A model generated the notes under the pieces. That model searched no databases, was not told the DNA's origin, and was given only the letters and a program-made list of their open reading frames with translations. The translations under genes and the position numbers were made by a program. Shown piece after piece: positions 18,245 through 26,109 of a stretch of DNA of 43,422 nucleotides. How positions within the stretch are numbered: the stretch's first letter is position 1; every line of letters starts with the position of its first letter. Source of the DNA: Candidatus Kuenenia stuttgartensis (GTDB lineage Bacteria > Planctomycetota > Planctomycetia > Isosphaerales > Isosphaeraceae); the NCBI GenBank assembly GCA_945865635.1, contig CAMBEP010000039.1, forward strand, positions 1 through 43,422, written 5' to 3'.

Positions 18245-20620
18245 ATGATCGGTCTTAAAATACCCATGAACAATCATCAGAATCAAGCCATGAATCAATC
18301 CCTGTCACCACAACTGCCTGTCCATCAGCAGGGCTATGGCCAGGGGGCTGCTTTGTGGAACGCTCATCAGCATGACAGTCATGAGCCAGAGAATCAATCC
18401 AAAGGCATGAATCTCGCCACGGTCTGGCGATCGATTCGACGCTACTGGTGGCAGGCCGGTCTGCTTTGGGTGATCAGTAGCGGGGTATTGATGTTCCTGG
18501 CCTTTACCAGTGTCAAGCCGACATTTCTTTCGTTTGCCCTGCTGCGTGTTGAGCCACCCAGGGCCAGCATTCTCGGCCCATCAATGAACACATTGGGTAT
18601 CGATCAGATCAAGCGCACGCACATGCAGTTGATCAAAGCGCCCGATGTCTTGTCGGACGCCGTTTCGGAATACCCCGAGATTGTCCAATTGCCCGAGCTT
18701 AAAAACAGTGCATCGCCCGAATATGTGATGGACAAAAAGATCAATGTCATCGACCGGGTCAATAGCGAGCTGATTGAAGTGCAGATGATGGGAACATCAC
18801 CACAGAATGCGACCGATATTGTCAATGCCGTAGTCAGAAGCTATCTCAAACAGGCTGGCAGATGGGCGAACGAAACCACCACAGCCCAGATTGGCAAACT
18901 GACCCGCGAGCTGGAACGTCGAAACAAAGAAGTCGAAGACCTTCGCAACAACATCAAATTGCTTGGCTCAGAACTTGGTGCCGCAGACCCGGAATTGATC
19001 AAGGACCGCTCTCGGCTGACTCTCGAGGATTATACGCGGATGTCCCGCGATCTCAGCCAGTTGGAATTCGAACGAATCACGGCTGAAAGCCGGGTCGAAC
19101 GCCTGCGGGGCGAGCTGGCCCAGCCGCCAGTCATTGCACAGCGTCAAAATCTTCAGGATGCCGTCTATCAGGCATTCTATGCAGACCGCGATGTCGCGGA
19201 TCTTGCAGATGCCCTGGACGATGCAAAAGCCCGTCTTGATAAGCTGAATAAAGTCTCGCGTGGTCAGGATGTTTCGCACAGGGAAATGAATGATCGCATT
19301 ACCGATCTCAAATCCAAAATCAAGGTGCTTTGGGAACGCCGCCGCTCAGCCCTTGAAAAACAGCTCGCCCAGGAGGGGGCAGGGCAGTCAACATCCACAC
19401 TTGACCGCGAACTTCGCGATGCCGAAAATCAGTATCAGGACCTGATCGTCCGCGAACAGGCAATCCGCAAGAACATGCAGGAAAGCAAGCTGACACTCGA
19501 AAACGATGAATCCAAGGAATTACAACTCGCATTCCGGAGAACAGACCTTGCCCGGGCAGAGTCGACTCTCGACAGCGTTCAGCGTGCCCTCGAGCAATTG
19601 CAGTTCGAAAGCCAAGGCCAGACACAGATCAGCCTGATTCAGACAGCACGCCCAATCGGGCTCCCTTCCAACGACAAACGCTGGCGATTCATGGCCATGG
19701 CCCCGCTTGGAATGTTCCTTGCGGTGGCAAGTCTCTGCGTGCTTGTCGAAGTCCGGTCGGGACGGGTCTCAAATCCTGATGACCTCACAAACCGCTCCCG
19801 GCTGGAAGTGCTCGGCGTCGTCCCACCATTGCCCAACCCGCGTTCGGCCCGCAAGCTCATGGGCGGCATTGATGAAACTCGGCTCAGACGCCAACTGGTC
19901 GAATACATCCAATCCATCGATCACCTTCGTGTTGCCATCTCCGCAAGTCTCGGCTCCACTCACGAGCATCAGTCCATCCTGATCACAAGTGCCTTTGGTG
20001 GTGAAGGCAAAACCACCCTTTCCGCCCAGCTTGCTGGCCGCTGTGCCAATGCAGGCCTCTCCACCGTCGTGGTAGACGGCGACTTGCGCAACCCCACCCT
20101 GACACGCACCCTTGAAGCCACTGATATGCCTGGCCTGACCAATCTCCTCAAGGGGCAATCCAATATCAACAAATGCCTGGTACGCATCGGTGAAGGCGGC
20201 GGATTCCATCTCCTGCCAGCCGGAACCATTCATGGCGACCCGAGCCGAATCCTTGAAAGCGCAAAACTCGGCAAAATCATGGCCCATTTGCGAGAAAATT
20301 TTCAAGTGGTCATTGTCGACTCCGCACCCGTCCTTCCCGTTCCAGACGCACTCCTGTTTGGCCGATGGGTTCAGGGAATCGTCATCGCTGTGCGCTATGA
20401 CACAAGCCGATTCCCCATGATCGAACGCGCTTACAAACGTCTCTCCACTTTGAAAGTCCCCGTCCTCGGCGCCGTTGTCAATGGTGTCAGAAATGCCTCG
20501 GCCACCTATGGCGGATATGGCTACGGTTATGGTTACGGCTACGGCGGGAGCTTTGGTGATGGAGCAGATGAAGATGTGGTCACGGATGCGGTCGATATCG
20601 ACGTTGAAATCGTCGATTGA
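18245..20620 (+). CDS. Wzc-like polysaccharide co-polymerase / tyrosine autokinase
   Basis: This 791-residue fusion of a Wzz-type chain-length regulator and a BY-kinase would control export and chain length of exopolysaccharide at the inner membrane. The first membrane helix lies at about 69-90, followed by a periplasmic region with a long coiled coil (~210-470) and a second helix at ~483-503. The cytoplasmic kinase has Walker A FGGEGKTT (584-591), Walker A' VVVDGDLR (608-615) and Walker B VVIVDSAP (688-695). The tail is a regular Tyr ladder, with tyrosines at 755, 758, 760, 762, 764 and 766 in an alternating Gly-Tyr run, the expected autophosphorylation cluster. In-frame ATGs at 18266 and 18290 are alternative starts; none has a good ribosome-binding site. 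It lies 44 bp after the EpsI gene and 59 bp before the exosortase. Confidence 0.93.
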   Translation: MIGLKIPMNNHQNQAMNQSLSPQLPVHQQGYGQGAALWNAHQHDSHEPENQSKGMNLATVWRSIRRYWWQAGLLWVISSGVLMFLAFTSVKPTFLSFALLRVEPPRASILGPSMNTLGIDQIKRTHMQLIKAPDVLSDAVSEYPEIVQLPELKNSASPEYVMDKKINVIDRVNSELIEVQMMGTSPQNATDIVNAVVRSYLKQAGRWANETTTAQIGKLTRELERRNKEVEDLRNNIKLLGSELGAADPELIKDRSRLTLEDYTRMSRDLSQLEFERITAESRVERLRGELAQPPVIAQRQNLQDAVYQAFYADRDVADLADALDDAKARLDKLNKVSRGQDVSHREMNDRITDLKSKIKVLWERRRSALEKQLAQEGAGQSTSTLDRELRDAENQYQDLIVREQAIRKNMQESKLTLENDESKELQLAFRRTDLARAESTLDSVQRALEQLQFESQGQTQISLIQTARPIGLPSNDKRWRFMAMAPLGMFLAVASLCVLVEVRSGRVSNPDDLTNRSRLEVLGVVPPLPNPRSARKLMGGIDETRLRRQLVEYIQSIDHLRVAISASLGSTHEHQSILITSAFGGEGKTTLSAQLAGRCANAGLSTVVVDGDLRNPTLTRTLEATDMPGLTNLLKGQSNINKCLVRIGEGGGFHLLPAGTIHGDPSRILESAKLGKIMAHLRENFQVVIVDSAPVLPVPDALLFGRWVQGIVIAVRYDTSRFPMIERAYKRLSTLKVPVLGAVVNGVRNASATYGGYGYGYGYGYGGSFGDGADEDVVTDAVDIDVEIVD

Positions 20621-20679
20621 CTGTTTAATTCAGAAAAAGACTCTACCGACGCAACTTGAATAATAAAGGTGGGTAATCC

Positions 20680-21732
20680 ATGACCGCATTGGAATGGAAC
20701 GAAAGTGAAATGCCTTCCCAATCCAGACAGGCCTATCCTGTCATTCTATCGGCCGTGGTGCTTTCACTTGCTTTTCTGGCCACATATTACCAGAGCCTTT
20801 CGTCGTTGGTGGCCAAGTGGAGCGATGATCCAAACTACTCTCATGGCTTCTTCGTTGTGCCAATTGCCCTTTATATCCTCTGGGAACGTCGTGAAAAACT
20901 TGACGCTTCCCGAATTCGCCCCCGATGGTTTCTGTTCCTCCCTTTAATCCTCATTCTGGCCACCAGAATTCCGCTTCATGAACGCAACCTCCCATGGGTC
21001 GAGGAAATGACCATCCCGGCCGTCGCAGGCGCCCTGGTTCTGGCCGTCGGCGGCTTTCATCTCTTCTTCTGGGCCTTGCCATCCATCCTGTTTCTAGGCT
21101 TCATGATCCCTCTGCCACCCGCTTTGAATGCCATCCTCTCTGGACCCCTTCAAAAGATCGCAACGGCCGGATCCATCTTCTTTCTCCAAATCACCGGCCT
21201 GCCTGCCATCAACGAAGGCAATGTCATCCTGGTGGGCGATGGCAAGCCCTTGGAAGTGGCCAGAGCCTGTAACGGACTCTCCATGCTCCTTTCCTTTGCC
21301 ACTCTCATCACCGCCACCGCCATTCTCTGCAAGCGAACCATCACCGATAAAATCATTCTCATGGTTTCCATCATTCCGGTTGCAATTCTTGCCAATGTCT
21401 TCCGCATCGCAATGACGGCCTATTTCTTCCAAATGCCAGAATTCGTTGGCAAAATCTCCGGAATCCTCGGCTGGAAGCCAGATGACTTCACCCACGACGG
21501 CGCCGGCTATCTCATGATGCCGCTCGCTTTGCTCATGATCTTCATCGAGCTCAAAGCCCTTGACCTGATCCTGATCCCAGATGACATCTCTGAAAAAATC
21601 CTTCCACAGACAAAACCCAACGCCATTCCCGATCCACGTAAATTATCAACCAAAGTCCCAACCAATCCCAACGATTATCTCATGTCCGCCCTGGGCATGA
21701 AAGCCTCCAAGAAAACGGATCAAAAACCGTAA
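20680..21732 (+). CDS. Exosortase (EpsH/Xrt family transpeptidase)
   Basis: This 350-residue polytopic membrane protein has about eight hydrophobic segments. Exosortases are thought to cleave and re-anchor proteins carrying a short C-terminal sorting signal such as PEP-CTERM, in step with exopolysaccharide export. The proposed catalytic triad is complete: Cys197 in VARACNGLSML, Arg242 in NVFRIAMTAYFF and His272 in DDFTHDGAGYLMMPLAL. The early NYSHGFFVVPIALYILWERR block is also typical. An AAGGTGG ribosome-binding site precedes the ATG. The ~70-residue soluble tail is Pro/Lys-rich. It sits inside the operon between the Wzc-like kinase and a GT4. No protein with a recognisable sorting tail is encoded in the window, so its substrates must lie elsewhere. 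Confidence 0.93.
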   Translation: MTALEWNESEMPSQSRQAYPVILSAVVLSLAFLATYYQSLSSLVAKWSDDPNYSHGFFVVPIALYILWERREKLDASRIRPRWFLFLPLILILATRIPLHERNLPWVEEMTIPAVAGALVLAVGGFHLFFWALPSILFLGFMIPLPPALNAILSGPLQKIATAGSIFFLQITGLPAINEGNVILVGDGKPLEVARACNGLSMLLSFATLITATAILCKRTITDKIILMVSIIPVAILANVFRIAMTAYFFQMPEFVGKISGILGWKPDDFTHDGAGYLMMPLALLMIFIELKALDLILIPDDISEKILPQTKPNAIPDPRKLSTKVPTNPNDYLMSALGMKASKKTDQKP

Positions 21733-21770
21733 TATTTACGTTGGATCCAATCACAACTTCTCCTGACATC

Positions 21771-22967
21771 ATGATACGCACATCCAACCCACCCCACTAC
21801 CTGATCGTAGCGGGCGACTTCGTGCGAACCGGCGGAATGGACCGCGCCAATCTGGCACTTGCCGATTATCTCGCGAATTCCTCCCAGCCCTGCATACGTG
21901 TTCATCTGGTCGCTCATTCGGCTGACCAATCCTTGATCAACCACCCCAACATCCTTTTTCACCAAGTTCCCAAACCACTCAAAAAACATGCCCTTGGCCA
22001 GCCCCTGCTGAACCTCTATGGCCGCTCAATTGCCTCCGGATACCAAGCTCAAGAACCCCTGAAAATGGTCGTCAATGGCGGGAACTGCCGATCAGATCAC
22101 GTTTCCATCAACTGGGCCCATTACGTGCATGGAGCCTGGTCGCCAGTCACCATCCAAACCAAAAAAACAGACCTCGTCCGGAATATCAGGCAAAACCTAT
22201 CGCATCTCGCCTCAATCCGTCATGAACGTATTGCCTATCAAAAAGCCCCCGTCATCATCGCAAATAGCCGACTGACAGCCGCCCAAATCTCCAACCTCTA
22301 CCAAATTGACCCATCACGCATCCACGTCGTCTATTACGGAACCGATCCGTCACAGTTTAAACCGGTCACAGTTCAAGAACGCCAGCAGGCCCGGGCCAAA
22401 TTAGGCCTAAACGACAATTTGCCCGTAATTACATTTGTCGGTGCCCTGGGCGATTTGCGTAAAGGGTTTGATATCCTCTTTGACGCCTGGCAAAAGCTCG
22501 ACCAAAAACGGGGCTGGGACGCCCACCTGCTGGTCATCGGCTCCGGCTCACTAATTTTCTATTACAAATCCAGATGCGACACGGGAAGTAAACATCAAAG
22601 AATCCAGTTTCTCGGGTTCCGAAACGATGTCCACACAATTCTCGCCGCATCAAGCCTGCTGGTCAGCCCCACTCGCTATGAAGCCTATGGGCTGAATGTT
22701 CATGAGGCCCTTTGTCGCAATATTCCTGTTCTTGTGAGCAAGTCGGCAGGCGTTGCAGAACGGATTCCCACCCCAACTGAAGCCGACCCGGTCGATATGC
22801 GATTTGCCGATGGCATCTGCCCCGAACAACTTGCACTGAGACTAGAACACTGGCGAGATCATCAGCCACAATATGCCGAAAAAGCAGAGCAAGCCGGATC
22901 CATCCTCCGCCAGCACTCCTGGCCTGAGAGAATGGCGGAATGGATTTCATGCGATAGAGGCTCTTAG
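21771..22967 (+). CDS. Glycosyltransferase, GT4-like (GT-B fold)
   Basis: The first ATG is at 21771 (398 residues); a TTG at 21741 would add ten residues and place the gene 8 bp after the exosortase stop. The N-terminal domain has the acceptor-side GDFVRTGGMDRANLALADYL pattern. The C-terminal nucleotide-sugar domain shows YYGTDPSQFKP, FVGALGDLRKGFDILFDAW, LLVIGSG, IQFLGFRNDVHTILAASSLLVSPTRYEAYGLNVHEAL and VLVSKSAGVAERI, with the E-x7-E-type EAYGLNVHEA motif of retaining GT4 enzymes. It is cytoplasmic or membrane-associated and would add a sugar to the exopolysaccharide repeat unit. The donor and acceptor cannot be read from the sequence. It is the last gene of the apparent EpsI-Wzc-exosortase operon. 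Confidence 0.9.
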   Translation: MIRTSNPPHYLIVAGDFVRTGGMDRANLALADYLANSSQPCIRVHLVAHSADQSLINHPNILFHQVPKPLKKHALGQPLLNLYGRSIASGYQAQEPLKMVVNGGNCRSDHVSINWAHYVHGAWSPVTIQTKKTDLVRNIRQNLSHLASIRHERIAYQKAPVIIANSRLTAAQISNLYQIDPSRIHVVYYGTDPSQFKPVTVQERQQARAKLGLNDNLPVITFVGALGDLRKGFDILFDAWQKLDQKRGWDAHLLVIGSGSLIFYYKSRCDTGSKHQRIQFLGFRNDVHTILAASSLLVSPTRYEAYGLNVHEALCRNIPVLVSKSAGVAERIPTPTEADPVDMRFADGICPEQLALRLEHWRDHQPQYAEKAEQAGSILRQHSWPERMAEWISCDRGS

Positions 22968-23045
22968 AATAGTGAAATTAATGTCGTGTAAGATTCCTAT
23001 AATCATCGCAAGTGAACACAATAACAAACTCTAAATCAACAAAAC

Positions 23046-23075
23046 TTGACAATAATCCGAAATGCTATGTTATAT
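23046..23075 (+). promoter_or_regulatory. Probable promoter of the second GT4 gene
   Basis: A perfect TTGACA (23046-23051) lies 18 bases before TTATAT (23070-23075), in an AT-rich part of the 258-bp gap that separates this gene from the preceding operon. It would give a leader of about 145 bases. Confidence 0.5.
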
Positions 23076-23225
23076 TTGTTCATCTCGCGTAAAGTAATGC
23101 ACATACGGATGGCCTTGTTGCGGGAATTCAATCGACAGATTTAGGCGGCCGTCAGGTTCAGCGTCAGATCACCGTGAGCAAGCACATTTTGTTGAAGCCG
23201 GTTTTGTGGAGATTCCGAAGACATC

Positions 23226-24458
23226 ATGACCAAGCCCTTGAGTGTGTTGCATCTGGGAAAATATTATCCGCCTGCTCCAGGTGGAATCGAATCGCTTGTC
23301 CGTGATCTTGCCGTAGGGCAGGTTGAGCACGGCGACCGCGTATCCGTCCATGTTTTTCATCACGAGAATCACCGCCAGCATACGATGGAAAATGATCGCG
23401 GTGTGGAAGTGGTGCGCCATGCACGTACCGCTGGCTTTGCCAAGCTCGATTACGCCTCAAGCCTGATCGAACAGATTCGCGAATCCACAGCCGATATCCT
23501 TCACCTTCACGTTCCCAACCCGTCCATGATCCTGGCCCTGCTCAAGGCCGGTCAAAAAGTGCTCGACCGTACACCAATCGTCGTAACCTATCACTCAGAT
23601 ATTGTCCGCCAGAAGCTCAGGGCCGCTTTCTTTCGTCCATTTGAAAATCAACTCTATCGCTCCGTGTCCGCCATTTGCCCCACCAGTCCCATGTATGCCA
23701 GCGGATCTACCTTTCTGCGCAAATACCGGCCACTCTTAAAACCAGTCCCACTTGGCCTCAATATTGACCGGTTCCTCTCGCCGCAAGAGTCTGATCTCAT
23801 AAAAGCCAAAGAGCTTAGGGCAAGTGCAAGTGGTCCGGTCTGGCTGGCCTGCGGTCGTCTTGTCTATTACAAAGGCTTCTTGACTGCCATTCGAGCTCTG
23901 GCCAGAACCCGTTCTGGTGGTGAGCTTTGGATCATTGGCACAGGCCCTGATCTGGGAGTCCTCAAAAGTGAGGTCGACAAACTCAACCTGAATCATCGCG
24001 TAAAGTTTCTTGGTCAAGTGGCGTCTACCGTCCCGTATTATCACGCGGCCGATGCCTTCTGGCTCTCTTCCAATGCCCGCAGCGAAGCCTTTGGCCTGGT
24101 TCAGGTTGAGGCCATGGCCAGTGGATGCCCGGTGATAAATACCAATATCCCCTATAGCGGTGTCTCCTGGGTCAGTCATCATGAAATCACGGGCCTGACT
24201 GTACCTGTCGACGATTTCGAGTCGCTCGCCATGGCCGCTGACAGGCTTGCTGGCGACCTTGAATTGAGATCAAGGCTCGCCACCCAGGCACGCCGCAGGG
24301 CCATTGAGCAATTTGATATCCGGGTTATGGTTCGCCGCAATGCGAGTGTTTATGCCAATATCCTGAACGGTTCCTATTTAGGATCGGAACCTGTCATGGA
24401 CTCTGTCGAGGTCATGGCCTCCGAAATCACGCCCCGGCTGGTAACTGTCACCCGTTGA
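23226..24458 (+). CDS. Glycosyltransferase, GT4 family
   Basis: This 410-residue protein has a full GT-B layout. It opens with VLHLGKYYPPAPGGIESLVRDLA, the standard GT4 glycine-rich N-terminus, followed by YHSDIVRQ and PVPLGLNIDRF. The donor domain reads WLACGRLVYYKGFLTAIRAL, LWIIGTGPDLGVLK, RVKFLGQVASTVPYYHAADAFWLSSNARSEAFGLVQVEAMASGCPVI and the closing TGLTVPVDD. The SEAFGLVQVEAMA stretch holds the E-x7-E catalytic-type motif. Such enzymes transfer a sugar from a nucleotide donor with retention, here presumably onto the lipid-linked exopolysaccharide unit. It has its own predicted promoter and converges with the ligase-like gene on the minus strand. Sugar specificity is unknown. Confidence 0.93.
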   Translation: MTKPLSVLHLGKYYPPAPGGIESLVRDLAVGQVEHGDRVSVHVFHHENHRQHTMENDRGVEVVRHARTAGFAKLDYASSLIEQIRESTADILHLHVPNPSMILALLKAGQKVLDRTPIVVTYHSDIVRQKLRAAFFRPFENQLYRSVSAICPTSPMYASGSTFLRKYRPLLKPVPLGLNIDRFLSPQESDLIKAKELRASASGPVWLACGRLVYYKGFLTAIRALARTRSGGELWIIGTGPDLGVLKSEVDKLNLNHRVKFLGQVASTVPYYHAADAFWLSSNARSEAFGLVQVEAMASGCPVINTNIPYSGVSWVSHHEITGLTVPVDDFESLAMAADRLAGDLELRSRLATQARRRAIEQFDIRVMVRRNASVYANILNGSYLGSEPVMDSVEVMASEITPRLVTVTR

Positions 24459-24553
24459 ACGGCTTTGAGCATCGATATCCATCATCCGCTTCGCGATTCT
24501 TCAAGTCATAATAAACCGATAGGGATCGATTTTAGAGCGTCCGATAATCAGCG

Positions 24554-26032
24554 TTATGGTATTCTTCGCGCGTTTCTGATTTGATCACGCGTCCAGCGGT
24601 CGGCTGCGTAAGTCAGGCCCGCCATGAGCCAAAACTGCTGCCCTGTGTTTGTGAGAAACGGCATCTGCCCAAAGCAGGTAAAAAACAGGCTGAAATTCAA
24701 CGCAAAAACACCAGCCGCCCAGTGCCTGACCATCGGATCAGGACAAAATCGGGCAATGTTCAACGAATTTCTCAGAGCCGAAATGACGCTCCCAAAGCCA
24801 AGAATCAGCATCACAATACCACCATCGATCATCCATGCCGAAACCTGATTCTCACACCAAAGACCATCGCCATAAGACCTGTCTCCAAAATACGCATAGA
24901 CCTGGCCATATCGGCCAAGACCCCCTCCCATTGGATAATCCCATATCTGCTGTGTAAGAGAATTCTCAACCATCCGTGCTCGCGAACTATTCAAAAGAAC
25001 TTGGCTCGGGCTCCCATCGATAAGCGTAAAATAACGGTCGATAATCGAGTTCCCGCCTTCTTTTGCAGCCCATGCAAATCCACCCAGAATGACAATGAAT
25101 CCGGCCGCGGTAATTTGTATGACGGTTGACCAACGCCTCTGGAGAATCATCACAAAGACCAAAGCCATCAATGAAACCACGATCATGAGGATAGCCGTAC
25201 GAACCTGTGTGAGGTAAATCACGGTCGCACCCGGAATGGCCAGCGCAAGGCCTGACAGACGCTGCCATAGCGGCAATTTTGAACTCATCACGATAATACC
25301 CATGATCGCCGCCATGGCGCCGGAATAAGAGGCGGCACCGGGCGTATCGCTCAATCCACATGGCCTGAGAATCTTTGTTCCGTCTTCCAGGGTGTAATAA
25401 GGAATCAGTGACCCAAGCGAATCCTTCTCTTTCTCAAGAACCATGATCGACGGTGGAAGAAAGGTATTCGGGCGATAGAATTGGCCAATACCCACAAGAG
25501 CACTCGTCGCATTGATCAGAAAAAGAATCAGAAAAACGCGCTGGTACTGCATCCCATAACGAAGTGCTGCGATGGCCCAGAAGGCCGTTGCGTAGTTCGA
25601 AATATAAAGTATGCAATGGGCTGTCCCAGAGACCAGAGAATTGGTATCCGGATGAAAGATCATCACCAGAAGCATCCCAATAATCCATTTTAACCATTTG
25701 GCTGGCTTGAATAACCTGATTCTGGTCTCCAGCCCACCCCGCTTCCACACAAGCCATAGCGCTATCAGACTGGAAACGAATGCAGCAACCTTGGTCAGCA
25801 ATCGGATGACCGAAACACCAGGTATGAACAAGGCTGCAAATAACAAGGCTTGCGAGACGATAAACCACTCTGGAATGCCCCAATCTCGAAAGACACCAGA
25901 CGGCGGCCTTCGAATCTTCCGCACAGGTGGCCTTTGCGGAATACCTGTGAGAGGCCTGCTGAATATCGCTTCCTGATTGGTCACTAAACCCTCAGGAAAA
26001 TCAGCGGCCGTGACATAAGTCTTTAATGGCAT
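24554..26032 (-). CDS. O-antigen ligase/polymerase-like membrane protein
   Basis: This 492-residue protein begins with about 50 cytoplasmic residues rich in Pro and Arg and then has around ten to twelve hydrophobic helices. A larger loop between late helices contains RARMVENSLTQQIWDYPMGGGLGRYGQ and SYGDGLWCENQVSAW, the position and style of the substrate loop in the Wzy/WaaL (O-antigen ligase) family, including the GxGxG-like GGGLGRYG. Such proteins polymerise or ligate undecaprenyl-linked glycans on the outer face of the inner membrane. The context (Wzc-like kinase, GT4 enzymes, exosortase) favours an exopolysaccharide polymerase. It follows the TPR gene by 77 bp on the same strand, with a hairpin between them. 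No clear ribosome-binding site is seen. Confidence 0.8.
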   Translation of the reverse strand: MPLKTYVTAADFPEGLVTNQEAIFSRPLTGIPQRPPVRKIRRPPSGVFRDWGIPEWFIVSQALLFAALFIPGVSVIRLLTKVAAFVSSLIALWLVWKRGGLETRIRLFKPAKWLKWIIGMLLVMIFHPDTNSLVSGTAHCILYISNYATAFWAIAALRYGMQYQRVFLILFLINATSALVGIGQFYRPNTFLPPSIMVLEKEKDSLGSLIPYYTLEDGTKILRPCGLSDTPGAASYSGAMAAIMGIIVMSSKLPLWQRLSGLALAIPGATVIYLTQVRTAILMIVVSLMALVFVMILQRRWSTVIQITAAGFIVILGGFAWAAKEGGNSIIDRYFTLIDGSPSQVLLNSSRARMVENSLTQQIWDYPMGGGLGRYGQVYAYFGDRSYGDGLWCENQVSAWMIDGGIVMLILGFGSVISALRNSLNIARFCPDPMVRHWAAGVFALNFSLFFTCFGQMPFLTNTGQQFWLMAGLTYAADRWTRDQIRNARRIP

Positions 26033-26067
26033 ATTACGTTTTTCGATACATCAGTGTTGGGAAACCG

Positions 26068-26091
26068 GGGCTGATCCGCTTCGATCAGCCC
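26068..26091 (-). terminator. Intercistronic hairpin between TPR and ligase-like genes
   Basis: A perfect 9-bp stem GGGCTGATC / GATCAGCCC encloses a six-base loop. It lies 19 bp past the stop of the TPR gene and 36 bp before the ATG of the ligase-like gene on the minus strand. No U-tract follows, so it may be a partial terminator or a messenger-processing or stability element. Confidence 0.5.
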
Positions 26092-26109
26092 ACGCTTGCG
26101 AGCTGCCTG

